Of a DNA stretch of 64,000 nucleotides, positions 52,406 to 60,428 are shown piece after piece. Source of the DNA: Kitasatospora humi (GTDB lineage: Bacteria > Actinomycetota > Actinomycetes > Streptomycetales > Streptomycetaceae); assembly GCF_020907985.1 (NCBI RefSeq), contig NZ_JAJJPA010000016.1, positions 62,001 through 126,000 of the forward strand, in the 5' to 3' direction. Under the pieces are notes generated by a model. The model had not been told where the DNA came from, made no database searches, and worked only from the letters and a program-made list of their open reading frames with translations. The first letter of the stretch is position 1, and every line of letters starts with the position of its first letter. A program made the position numbers and the translations under genes.

Positions 52406-53406
52406 AACCGTTCGACTACCGCAGCCCCGCCGACGCTGCGACCGCCGTGCGCATCGTCGGCGGGGATCCGGGCGCAGTGTTCCTGGGCGGCGGTACGAAT
52501 CTGGTGGACCATCTGAAGCTGGGTGTCGTCGAACCCGGACTGGTCGTCGGCGTCGCCGGCCTCCTGCCGGCCGAGGTCGAGGAGCTCGGCGGCGGTGCCC
52601 TCAGGATCGGCGCGGGTGTCAACAACAGTGAACTCGCCGCGGACCCGCGGGTGCGCGAGTGGTTCCCGGTGCTGTCGCAGGCGCTGCTGTCGGGCGCGTC
52701 GGGGCAGTTGCGCAACATGGCATCCGTCGGCGGCAACCCGCTGCAACGGACCCGCTGCGTCTACTTCCAGGACGTCACGACACCGTGCAACAAGCGGAAG
52801 CCGGGCTCGGGCTGTTCCGTCGTCGGGGGTTGGACCCGTCACCACGCGATCCTCGGCGCGTCCGAGCACTGCATCGCGGTCCACCCGTCCGACATGGCCG
52901 TCGCCCTGGCCGCGCTCGAGGCGCGGGCGCGGGTGCTCGGTCCGGACGGCGAGCGCACGATCCCCTTCGTCGACCTGCACCGGCTGCCCGGCGACGCTCC
53001 CGATCGCGACACGGTGCTCGAACACGGTGAGCTGATCACCGCGATCGACCTGCCGGCGCAGCCCATCGCCCGCCGATCGGCCTACCGCAAGGTGCGCGAC
53101 CGCGCCTCGTACGCGTTCGCCCTGGTCAGCGTGGCCGCGGCGCTCGACGTCGCGGATGGCGTGATCGTGGACGCGCGCGTCGCGTTCGGCGGCGTCGCGC
53201 ACGCGCCGTGGCGCGCGTACCGGGCCGAGGAGGCGCTGCGGGGAGCCCCGGCGTCGGACAGGAGCTACCGGGCCGCCGCGGACGCGGAACTCGCCGATGC
53301 CCGACCGGCCGAGGGACTGGACGGCGGCAACGCGTTCAAGATCCCCCTGCTGCGCCGCACCCTTGCCGCCACCCTGCGCGACCTGGTCGGAGAGGACGCC
53401 CGGTGA
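52402..53406 (+). CDS. FAD subunit with [4Fe-4S] motif (PaoB-like)
   Basis: 334 aa. FAD-binding blocks LGGGTNLVDHLKLGV and SGQLRNMASVGGNPLQR. Four cysteines C119, C129, C138 and C157 (in RCVYFQDVTTPCNKRKPG, GSGC and EHCIAVHPSD) form the extra [4Fe-4S] site characteristic of PaoB rather than of plain xanthine dehydrogenase FAD subunits. GTG 52402 overlaps the previous stop, and its own stop overlaps the next start, so all three are translated together. Confidence 0.92.
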   Translation: MKPFDYRSPADAATAVRIVGGDPGAVFLGGGTNLVDHLKLGVVEPGLVVGVAGLLPAEVEELGGGALRIGAGVNNSELAADPRVREWFPVLSQALLSGASGQLRNMASVGGNPLQRTRCVYFQDVTTPCNKRKPGSGCSVVGGWTRHHAILGASEHCIAVHPSDMAVALAALEARARVLGPDGERTIPFVDLHRLPGDAPDRDTVLEHGELITAIDLPAQPIARRSAYRKVRDRASYAFALVSVAAALDVADGVIVDARVAFGGVAHAPWRAYRAEEALRGAPASDRSYRAAADAELADARPAEGLDGGNAFKIPLLRRTLAATLRDLVGEDAR

Positions 53407-55511
53407 CGTTCCCGAGCGAACCGGACGCCGTCGGCCGGGACCTGCCCCGCCGGGACGGGGCCGCCAAGGTCCTGGGCACCGCCACCTACGCCTACGAGAC
53501 GCCGCTGGCGAACGCCGCCTACCTGCACGCCGTCCAGGCCACGATCGCCCGGGGACGCGTCACGGAACTGGACACAACCGCCGCCGAGGCACTCGACGGC
53601 GTGGTCGCGGTGCTCACCCCCAGCAGCGCGGAGCGCCTGGCTTCCACCGAGGACCGGGAGCTGGCGGTCCTGCAGGACGAGGAGGTCGCCTTCCGGGGCC
53701 AGGTCGTCGCCCTGGTCGTTGCCGACAGCTCCGAGGTGGCGCGGCACGCAGCCGCTCTCGTCCGGGTCAGCTACGCGCAGGTGGCACACGACGCCGAGCT
53801 TCGGGCCGACCGCGAGGACCTGTACGCGCCCGAGACGGTGAACCCGGGCCTTCCCACTGACACCGCCGAGGGCGACGTCGACGCCGCGATGGCAGCCGCG
53901 GAGGTGACCGTCGAGGAGACGTACACCACCGCCATGTACCACAACAACCCGATGGAGCCGCACGCCACGACGGCCCTGTGGGACCCGGCGGGTGACGGCT
54001 TCCTCACCCTGTGGGACTCCACACAGGGCGTCCATGCGACGCGTGCCGCCATGGCGTCGGTGTTCGGTCTCGATGAAGCGCGGGTCCGGGTCGTCTGCCC
54101 CTACGTCGGAGGAGGGTTCGGGTCCAAGGGGCAACCGCACGTCAACGTGGTGCTCGCCGCGCTGGCCGCACGCGCGGTCCCCGGCCGGCCCGTGCGGCTG
54201 GCCCTGACCCGGCAGCAGATGTTCTCCCTCGCCGGCTACCGCACGCCGACCATCCAGCGGTGCCGCCTCGGTGCCGACCGGGACGGCACGCTCACCGCAC
54301 TCGCGATCGACGTGGTCGAACAGACGTCACGCATCAAGGAGTTCGCCGAGCAGACCGGTGTCCCCGCGCGCATGATGTACGCCTCGCCGAACCGGCGGAC
54401 CACGCACCGGCTCGCCGCCCTCGACGTCCCGGTGCCGTCCTGGATGCGCGCCCCCGGCGAGTGTCCCGGCATGTTCGGCCCCGAGGTGGCCATGGACGAG
54501 CTGGCCGAGTGCCTGGGCATCGACCCGATCGAACTGCGGATCCGTAACGAGCCCCGCGTCGAACCCGGCTCGGGCAAGCCGTTCTCCACCCGCAACCTCG
54601 TCGGCTGCTTGCGGGAGGGCGCCGTGCGGTTCGGCTGGTCGGAACGCGACCCGCGGCCCGGCGCGCGCCGCCGCGGCGATTGGCTGGTCGGCACGGGCGT
54701 CGCCACCTCCACCTACCCGGTCGCCCGCATGCCGAAGTCGACTGCGACGATCCGGCGGGAAGGGGACCGCTACGTCGCCGAGATCGGTGCCGCCGACCTC
54801 GGAACCGGTACGTGGACCACGCTGCCGCAGATCGCCGCGGACGCGCTCGGCGTACCGGTGGATAGCGTGGACGTGCGAATCGGTGACACCGACTACCCGA
54901 TGGCGTCGGTGGCCGGGGGTTCCTCGGGAATGACGACGTGGGGCTCGGCCGTTGTCGAGGCCGCGCGCGCCTTCCGCACCAAATACGGGACCGCGCCGCT
55001 GGACGGGGACGAGGCGTCCGGCACCGTCGGCCCGCCCGACGACCGCTACGCGATGCACGCCTTCGGGGCGCAGTTCGCCGAGGCGCACGTCCACAGGGAC
55101 ACGGGCGAGGTGCGGGTGCCGCGCCTGCTGGGCGTGTTCGCCACCGGCCGGATCATCAACCCGCGCACGGCGCGGTCGCAGTTCATCGGCGGGATGACCA
55201 TGGGACTGTCGATGGCGCTGCACGAGAAGAGCGTGCTCGATCCCCGCACCGGTCATGTCGTCAACCACGACTTCGCGGAGTATCATATTACGGCCAACGC
55301 GGACGTTGACGAGATTGAGGCGCACTGGCTCCCCGAGCACGATCCCCACGCCAACGCCATGGGCTCCAAGGGCATCGGGGAGATCGGCATCGTCGGCACG
55401 GCCGCCGCGGTGTCGAACGCGGTGTGGCACGCCTGCGGCGTGCGCGTACGAGACCTGCCGATCACGCTGGACAAGGTCCTGCACGCGTTGGAGGCGCAGT
55501 CCGAGCGATGA
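53403..55511 (+). CDS. Molybdenum-binding catalytic subunit (PaoC/XdhB-like)
   Basis: 702 aa. Domain a/b hammerhead near 20-130, then the molybdopterin-cytosine-dinucleotide domain. Visible: VGGGFGSKGQPHVN (molybdenum contact), MRAPGECPGMFGPEVAMDEL, and catalytic E660 in GSKGIGEIGIVGTAAA. It hydroxylates an aldehyde or N-heterocycle at the Mo site. GTG start 53403 by GTGA overlap. No XdhC/PaoD chaperone or MocA gene follows, so cofactor insertion must come from elsewhere. Confidence 0.92.
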   Translation: MTFPSEPDAVGRDLPRRDGAAKVLGTATYAYETPLANAAYLHAVQATIARGRVTELDTTAAEALDGVVAVLTPSSAERLASTEDRELAVLQDEEVAFRGQVVALVVADSSEVARHAAALVRVSYAQVAHDAELRADREDLYAPETVNPGLPTDTAEGDVDAAMAAAEVTVEETYTTAMYHNNPMEPHATTALWDPAGDGFLTLWDSTQGVHATRAAMASVFGLDEARVRVVCPYVGGGFGSKGQPHVNVVLAALAARAVPGRPVRLALTRQQMFSLAGYRTPTIQRCRLGADRDGTLTALAIDVVEQTSRIKEFAEQTGVPARMMYASPNRRTTHRLAALDVPVPSWMRAPGECPGMFGPEVAMDELAECLGIDPIELRIRNEPRVEPGSGKPFSTRNLVGCLREGAVRFGWSERDPRPGARRRGDWLVGTGVATSTYPVARMPKSTATIRREGDRYVAEIGAADLGTGTWTTLPQIAADALGVPVDSVDVRIGDTDYPMASVAGGSSGMTTWGSAVVEAARAFRTKYGTAPLDGDEASGTVGPPDDRYAMHAFGAQFAEAHVHRDTGEVRVPRLLGVFATGRIINPRTARSQFIGGMTMGLSMALHEKSVLDPRTGHVVNHDFAEYHITANADVDEIEAHWLPEHDPHANAMGSKGIGEIGIVGTAAAVSNAVWHACGVRVRDLPITLDKVLHALEAQSER

Positions 55512-55738
55512 CCCCGCCGTCCGGGTCCTGTGAGGTCCCCCTGCGCGCACGCCGCCATGGGTACGGCAGTCACCGCGAGCGAATCCGCGGACGCGGGTTC
55601 CGCGGCCCGCCGGGGGCGGCGCGGGCGCGAGGCGCTCGGCGCGACCAGAATGGGTCGCATGACCGACCGGGCCGGCAAGCGCGAGCTTCAAGTCGGCACC
55701 TGGCAGTACGGCGTCTCGGCGCCAAGGTGGAGTGACGC
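55512..55738. other. Right end of the inserted segment, truncated open frame
   Basis: A + frame starting at ATG 55659 (MTDRAGKRELQVGTWQYG) looks like the start of a protein but is cut by the right-hand repeat at 55739. I do not recognise it. No recombinase or insertion-sequence end is seen. Confidence 0.45.
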
Positions 55739-55860
55739 CGGTGCAGGGTGTGGCGCCGCAGCAGCGGGTGGCGTTCTGGTGCCCCGGGTGCCGGCGCGGG
55801 CCGGGGCCCGAGTAGGCCGGGGCTGCTCAGGTCGGGGAGCCGGCCGCGGCGCCGGTGGCC
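55739..55860. repeat. Direct repeat, right copy (122 bp)
   Basis: Contains the real 3' end of the VOC gene (55827-56327, minus) and a remnant of the nei 3' end, including its stop codon at 55813-55815. Three mismatches to the left copy, at positions matching 49005, 49028 and 49036 or near them. Confidence 0.92.
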
Positions 55861-56327
55861 AGTTCGGTGCCCCAGCGGTCGATCGCGGCTTGCAGGTCCA
55901 GTGCCCGCATGCCGCCCTGCTCGTCGCCGGTGGGCCAGTCCTCGCGCGGCACCCGCCACATCACCTCGAACTCGTTGCCGTCCGGGTCCTTGGCGTAGAA
56001 GGACTTGGAGACGATGTGGTCGGTGGCGCCGACCAGCGCGCCGCGCTCGGCCAGCTCGCGACCGATCTCGGCCAGCTCGCCGAGGGTGCCGACCTCCCAG
56101 GCGAGGTGGTAGAGGCCCACCCGGCCGGGCTGCGGCCCCGGAGCGCCGGCGCCGATCGCGAACAGCCCGAGGTCGTGGTCGTTGAGGGTCTCCTCGGCGC
56201 TCAGGAAGGCGGCTCGCCCGGGGATCTCCACATCGACCTTGAAGCCGAGCACCTCGGTGTAGAAGGCGACGGAGGTCGCGATGTCGCGGATGTAGAGCAC
56301 CGCGTGGTTCAGGCGGCGAACGGGCAT
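55827..56327 (-). CDS. VOC-family dioxygenase/glyoxalase-like protein
   Basis: 166 aa. One VOC module: RRLNHAVLYIRDIATSVAFY with first His, GLYHLAWEVGTLGEL with second His, FYAKDPDGNEFEVMWRV with Glu, the usual metal ligands. It resembles ring-cleavage extradiol dioxygenase or glyoxalase proteins. Two palindromes GTTCAAATTTGAAC lie in its promoter, which suggests MarR control as for quinone-stress dioxygenases in Bacillus; that is inference. Its last codons are in the 122-bp repeat. Confidence 0.9.
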   Translation of the reverse strand: MPVRRLNHAVLYIRDIATSVAFYTEVLGFKVDVEIPGRAAFLSAEETLNDHDLGLFAIGAGAPGPQPGRVGLYHLAWEVGTLGELAEIGRELAERGALVGATDHIVSKSFYAKDPDGNEFEVMWRVPREDWPTGDEQGGMRALDLQAAIDRWGTELATGAAAGSPT

Positions 56328-56385
56328 GTCGGTCTCCTTGCCGGATGGGCTCGGGCGGTGCCGGATGGGTCGGACGTCAGATCTA

Positions 56386-56399
56386 GTTCAAATTTGAAC
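56386..56399. promoter_or_regulatory. Operator 1: GTTCAAATTTGAAC
   Basis: Perfect 14-bp palindrome 58 bp upstream of the VOC start codon, just downstream of the predicted transcription start. Same core occurs at 56425-56438 and at the MarR promoter. Confidence 0.75.
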
Positions 56400-56411
56400 C
56401 TCGACTCCTTG

Positions 56412-56440
56412 ACCATACCCTGTCGTTCGAATTTGAACAA
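56412..56440 (-). promoter_or_regulatory. Predicted promoter of the VOC gene
   Basis: On the minus strand, -35-like TTGTTC (56435-56440), 17-bp spacer, -10-like TATGGT (56412-56417, matches TANNNT). The second operator lies over the -35/spacer, so a bound repressor would block RNA polymerase. Confidence 0.5.
56425..56438. promoter_or_regulatory. Operator 2: GTTCGAATTTGAAC
   Basis: One mismatch from operator 1, 39 bp away centre to centre. Overlaps the predicted -35 region of the VOC promoter. Confidence 0.7.
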
Positions 56441-56477
56441 CGATGGTGACGACAGCACTGATGCCAGGGTCTCGCGG

Positions 56478-57032
56478 TCAGAGGGCGCCGACCAGCAGGG
56501 CGGCGGCGGAGCCGAAGAAGAGCAGCATCACACCGATCCAGAACACGGTGAGACCCTTGGCCACCAGCGCGGCGCGGCCCGGATGGGTGATCCGGGCGAA
56601 GTCCGGTCCCAGGCGGCAGCGCGCCGCCGTCAGCAGGGACAGCAGGCCGGCGCAGAGCACGGCCAGCGTGATGCAGAACCCCATCAGGTACCCGGCCACG
56701 CCGGCGGTGTCCGGTTGGCGGCAGTCGTGCGCCCGGCAGAGCACCTGCACGCTCTGGTCGGGCGAGTAGGAGCGGGGCATCTCGTCGAGCCGGGCCGACC
56801 AGTCGCCCCGGTCGGCGTGGACCGTCCCCCAGCAGCTGGTCGTGAAGGTCCTGCCGTCCTTGGAGGTGACGCACCTCTGCACCTGGAACGTCGCCTCGTC
56901 GCCGACCAGCCCCGCGTCCAGGACCGCCTGTTGGACGCAGAACGCGCTGCCGAGCCCGCCGACTCCGGTGGCCAGGGTCCCCGTGGCCGCGTACTTGAGC
57001 CCGGCAGCCGCCCCGCCGTCCCGCGATCCCAT
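56478..57032 (-). CDS. Hypothetical membrane protein
   Basis: 184 aa. An N-terminal hydrophobic stretch (about 12-32), an extracytoplasmic cysteine-containing loop (RCVTSKDGR, SCWGTV, LCRAHDCRQ) and two C-terminal helices (GYLMGFCITLAVLCAGLLSL and VFWIGVMLLFFGSAAALLVG). No family recognised. Start ATG 57032 (MGSRDGGAAAGLKYA). Between MarR-regulated genes but with no palindrome of its own. Confidence 0.75.
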   Translation of the reverse strand: MGSRDGGAAAGLKYAATGTLATGVGGLGSAFCVQQAVLDAGLVGDEATFQVQRCVTSKDGRTFTTSCWGTVHADRGDWSARLDEMPRSYSPDQSVQVLCRAHDCRQPDTAGVAGYLMGFCITLAVLCAGLLSLLTAARCRLGPDFARITHPGRAALVAKGLTVFWIGVMLLFFGSAAALLVGAL

Positions 57033-57361
57033 TGCCCCGTACCCCGCTCATCCGTGCCGCTGGATCAACGGAGGGTAGCGCGGCTCCGGTCTGCGCAGGG
57101 GTGCGGGGGTTGACACCGCCGCAGCGGTGGCACGCACTCCCGGGCACCGGCGGCGGGCAATCAGGCGTAGGCGTCGCCCCGCTCGGCGCTGCACCCCTCG
57201 CGAGCGGGACGGAAGCGGGGCTGCGGTGCTGCGGGCGGCGCTGTCCCGGCGGACGTGCGCCGCGCCGGGCGCGCACCGGTGCCCGCACGCACCGCACCGC
57301 CGCCGGTCCGGGTGGATCCGGGGTCGGCGGCGGTGCGGTCGGGTGTGCGGTCAGGCCAGGG
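57033..57361. other. GC-rich intergenic stretch
   Basis: About 330 bp between the hypothetical membrane protein and the histidine-rich gene. Apart from the terminator hairpin at 57291-57339 I see nothing; no convincing reading frame. Confidence 0.5.
57291..57339 (-). terminator. Strong hairpin terminator of the histidine-rich gene
   Basis: ACCGCACCGCCGCCG (57291-57305) pairs perfectly with CGGCGGCGGTGCGGT (57325-57339): 15-bp stem, 19-nt loop, 22 bp beyond the stop codon. Confidence 0.65.
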
Positions 57362-57664
57362 TCAGTGGTCGTCCCAGTGGCCCGCGTGGGCGGCGTGGCG
57401 GTGCCCGTCGTGCACGTAGTCGACATGGTCGCCGTGCGGGACGGCCGTGTGGCCGCAGCCCTCGCCGTGGCGGTGGGCGTGGCCGGCGTGCTCGACGTGG
57501 GCCGGTGCCTCGCACTCGTCGACGTGACCGTCGTGGACGCGGTGCAGGTGGCCGTCGTGCACGTAGTCGACGTGATCGGCGTGCGGGACGGCGGTGTGGC
57601 CGCAGCCCTCGCCGTGCTTGTGGTCGTGTGAGCCGTGGGTCTGGTGGTCGACTGGGGTGCTCAT
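57362..57664 (-). CDS. Histidine-rich repeat protein, probable metal binder
   Basis: 100 aa, about one residue in four is His. Two repeats of roughly 35 residues share GEGCGHTAVPHADHVDYVHD followed by GH pairs. Single Cys per repeat plus His/Asp clusters suggest binding of Zn, Ni, Co or Cu. No signal peptide or membrane helix, so cytoplasmic metal storage or delivery is the simplest idea. ATG 57664 lies after a long purine-rich stretch serving as Shine-Dalgarno. Related proteins are sometimes labelled zinc transporter permeases, which the sequence does not support. Confidence 0.78.
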   Translation of the reverse strand: MSTPVDHQTHGSHDHKHGEGCGHTAVPHADHVDYVHDGHLHRVHDGHVDECEAPAHVEHAGHAHRHGEGCGHTAVPHGDHVDYVHDGHRHAAHAGHWDDH

Positions 57665-57779
57665 GGTGTCCGCCCTCTCCTCCCTCTCCTCTACTGCTGA
57701 CAAAGCTAGTCATTCTGGACGAAAACGGTCGACGAATCGCCGGTGATCGTCCTGAGCGGAGCGGGAGGCGGCAGTTCGC

Positions 57780-57791
57780 TTCAAATTTGAA
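57780..57791. promoter_or_regulatory. Operator 3: TTCAAATTTGAA at the MarR promoter
   Basis: Perfect 12-bp palindrome 22 bp before the MarR start; a -10-like TACAGT (57800-57805) follows, seven bases before ATG, suggesting a leaderless, autoregulated transcript. Confidence 0.7.
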
Positions 57792-57812
57792 CGGCCGACT
57801 ACAGTGGCCCCC

Positions 57813-58265
57813 ATGGCAGAGACCCGCTGGCTGGACGAGGTGGAGATGGCGGCCTGGCGCGGCTTCGTGGCGGCGAGCAACCTGGTCGCGCGCCGGTTGG
57901 AGCAGCAGCTGAAGGACGAGGCCGGGCTGTCGCACCCGCAGTACGAGGTACTGGTGCACCTCTCGGCCGCCCCCGAGCGTGCCATGCGGATGACCGAGCT
58001 GGCCGACCGCCTGATCACTTCCAAGAGCGGTCTCACCTACCAGATCGCCCAGCTGGAGAAGGCGGGTCTGGTGGGTCGGCGGTCCTGTGCGAGCGATGTG
58101 CGCGGGGTGTTCGCCTACCTCACCGACCGGGGGATGGCCGTGCTGCGCGAGGCGGCACCCGGACACGTGGCGGCCGTGCGGGAGGCGCTGATCGATGTGC
58201 TGGACCGCGAGCAGCTCACGGTGCTGGCCGAAGCACTGGGCCAGGTGGCCGGCCGGCTGCGCTGA
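57813..58265 (+). CDS. MarR-family transcriptional regulator
   Basis: 150 aa. Winged-helix core MRMTELADRLITSKSGLTYQIAQLEKAGLVGRR has recognition helix at about residues 65-80; wing includes SCASDVRGVFAYLT. N- and C-terminal helices form the dimer interface. ATG 57813 (GTG 57804 possible). The palindrome TTCAAATTTGAA at its own promoter and at the VOC promoter suggests it represses both. Inducer unknown. Confidence 0.92.
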   Translation: MAETRWLDEVEMAAWRGFVAASNLVARRLEQQLKDEAGLSHPQYEVLVHLSAAPERAMRMTELADRLITSKSGLTYQIAQLEKAGLVGRRSCASDVRGVFAYLTDRGMAVLREAAPGHVAAVREALIDVLDREQLTVLAEALGQVAGRLR

Positions 58266-58453
58266 GCCGGACGAGCCAAGGTGACAGTCCGTCAGCACGA
58301 CTCCATCCGTGCGGCGTTGTCGCTCCACCCTGGGGTGGAGATTCGCGGCTCCACCCGCCGGGTCGATCCCTCCGGCTTCCCGGTCGCGCATGCTGGAGGC
58401 AGCTGAGGACCAGTCAGGTCCTCCCGGTCCCCGATGCGAAGGGGGAGTGCGCC

Positions 58454-60106
58454 ATGGTCCGTACGGCCATCGGCAGGATGACGGGAGCGGTGGCCGCCGC
58501 GGTCACGCTGCTCGTGGGCGGCCTGGTCGGCGCCGCCAGCCCCGCTGCCGCCGCTGACGGCGGCGGGTTCGCGAGCCCGGCGAGCGCCCGGGCCTGCCTC
58601 GCCCGCACGGGTCTCGGGCGGGTGCAGGGCGTGGCCAGGGGTGCGGTCTGCGCCTACCTCGGCGTGCCGTACGCGGCGCCGCCCACCGGCGCCCGGCGGT
58701 TCCGGCCTCCCGCCCCGCCCTCGCCCTGGCCGGGCACGCTGGCGGCGAGCACGGCCAAGCCGGGGTGTCCGCAGGACCTGAGCGTCGGCAGTGGCGTCGG
58801 CGTGGAGGACTGCCTGTACACCCAGATCTGGCAGCCGCGCACCGGCGGCGGCCGCAAGCCGGTCATGGTGTTCCTGCACGGCGGCGCCGACGAGTTGGGC
58901 GCCGCGAACGAGCCGGACTTCGACGGCTCGGCGCTGGCGGCGCGCGGGGACGCGGTCGTGGTCAGCGTCGACTACCGGCTCGGGTTGCTCGGGTGGACCG
59001 AGCTCGGCGGCATTGACGCCCGCTATGCCGGCTCCGGCAACAACGGGCTGCGCGACGAGGTCGCGGCCCTCACCTGGGTGCGGCAGCAGATCGCCGCGTT
59101 CGGCGGCGATCCGGGGCGGGTCACCGTCTTCGGGCAGTCGGCGGGGGCGATCTCGATCTCCGCCATGCTGGCCGGCGACCACCCCGAGCGGCTGTTCCAG
59201 CACGCGGTCGTGGAGAGCGGGCCGGGCTACCTGGTGCACACCCGGCAGTACGCGCAGGACGCCGCCGCACACGTGCTGGCCGCCGGAAACGTCACCGGCG
59301 TGGCCCAGTTGGCGGCGATGAGCACCGATCAGCTGCTCCAGCTCCAGCAGAAGGCCCAGCAGGGCGTCTCGGGTCCGGCGGACGCGCTCTTCTTCGGCCC
59401 GTACATCGACGGCACGCTGATCCCCGGCCCGGTGGTGGACCGGATCGCGGCCGGCAGCGCGCGCCGGGTCGACGTGATGCTCGGCACCACCGAGAACGAG
59501 ACCGACTACTGGGCGCTCTTCGACCCCCGGGTGTTGGACCTGCCGCTGTCCGCCTACCGCAGCTTCCCCGCCGTGCTGGCCGACCGGAAGCAGCAGATGT
59601 ACCAGGTGTACGCGGCCGACCGGCCGGGCCTGCCCCCGGGCCGGGTGGTCAACGCGATGCTCACCGACCAGGTCTTCCGAGTGCCCACCCTGCGGATGGC
59701 CGAGGCACAGGCCCGTTGGCGGCCCACCCACGTCTACCGGTTCGACTGGCACGTCCCGTACGTCGCGGGGCTGCCCGAGGCCCAGAACCTCGGCGCCATG
59801 CACACCGAGGAGGTGCCGTTCGTCCTCGGCAACCTGGAGCTGGGCGCCTACCCGCGCGGTGCCGCGACGCTGGCCGCCGAGCGGAGTCAACTCACCGCGC
59901 TCTCCCAGGACATGATGGATGCCTGGGCTGCCTTCGCGCGGACCGGTTCGCCGGGCTGGCCGAGCTACACCCCGGCGGCGCGGACCACCAAGCTCTGGGA
60001 CGTGCCCGAGCGGCTGCGGAACGCGCCGCAGGACAACGAACGCGTGCTGTGGGACGACTACTCCTTCCCCGCTTGGAGCCTGGAGCCCTGGGCGGCGCAG
60101 GGCTGA
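58454..60106 (+). CDS. Secreted type-B carboxylesterase
   Basis: 550 aa. Signal peptide ends near residue 35 (SPAAAADGG). alpha/beta-hydrolase with type-B blocks YLGVPYAAPPTGARRF, EDCLYTQIW, nucleophile elbow VTVFGQSAGA, and acid/base Glu and His in GTTENETDYW and MHTEEVPFV. The oxyanion-hole block is LHGGADELG rather than the usual HGGG. It hydrolyses carboxylic esters outside the cell; natural substrate unknown. ATG 58454 follows a GGGGGAG ribosome site. Confidence 0.9.
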   Translation: MVRTAIGRMTGAVAAAVTLLVGGLVGAASPAAAADGGGFASPASARACLARTGLGRVQGVARGAVCAYLGVPYAAPPTGARRFRPPAPPSPWPGTLAASTAKPGCPQDLSVGSGVGVEDCLYTQIWQPRTGGGRKPVMVFLHGGADELGAANEPDFDGSALAARGDAVVVSVDYRLGLLGWTELGGIDARYAGSGNNGLRDEVAALTWVRQQIAAFGGDPGRVTVFGQSAGAISISAMLAGDHPERLFQHAVVESGPGYLVHTRQYAQDAAAHVLAAGNVTGVAQLAAMSTDQLLQLQQKAQQGVSGPADALFFGPYIDGTLIPGPVVDRIAAGSARRVDVMLGTTENETDYWALFDPRVLDLPLSAYRSFPAVLADRKQQMYQVYAADRPGLPPGRVVNAMLTDQVFRVPTLRMAEAQARWRPTHVYRFDWHVPYVAGLPEAQNLGAMHTEEVPFVLGNLELGAYPRGAATLAAERSQLTALSQDMMDAWAAFARTGSPGWPSYTPAARTTKLWDVPERLRNAPQDNERVLWDDYSFPAWSLEPWAAQG

Positions 60107-60428
60107 TCGACGGCCGGGCACGGGCCCGTGCCCAATGGGCGCCCGCCCGAGGGGCACGGGCCCGCCGCACCGGGTGCGCGTCCGAGGGGCACGGGCCTGC
60201 CGCACCGGGTGCGCGTCCGAGGGGCACGGGCCCGCCGCCCCACCGGGCATGCGCCGGGTGCCGTGCTGCGCGGGGGCCGGTCCGGCGGGGTCCGAGGAGG
60301 AGGAAGCGGTACGACGGCGCCCGCAGCACCAGGAGCAGCAGGACCACCGGCACGGCGCAGACGGTCATCACGACCAGGGCGCGCGGCTCCGCACCCCTGG
60401 TCAACGGAGTGAGGACCGGAGTTCTCAT
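59892..60428 (-). CDS. Possible small membrane protein
   Basis: Frame from ATG 60428: RALVVMTVCAVPVVLLLLVL is a credible single transmembrane helix (residues about 16-35) between Arg clusters, with strong GC3 bias. The tail then runs through a 35-bp tandem repeat and on over the 3' end of the esterase gene, which argues that the C-terminus is a repeat-driven extension or that the frame is not real. No Shine-Dalgarno stands out. Confidence 0.35.
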   Translation of the reverse strand: MRTPVLTPLTRGAEPRALVVMTVCAVPVVLLLLVLRAPSYRFLLLGPRRTGPRAARHPAHARWGGGPVPLGRAPGAAGPCPSDAHPVRRARAPRAGAHWARARARPSISPAPPRAPGSKRGRSSRPTARVRCPAARSAAARARPRAWWSAPPGCSSASPANRSARRQPRHPSCPGRAR

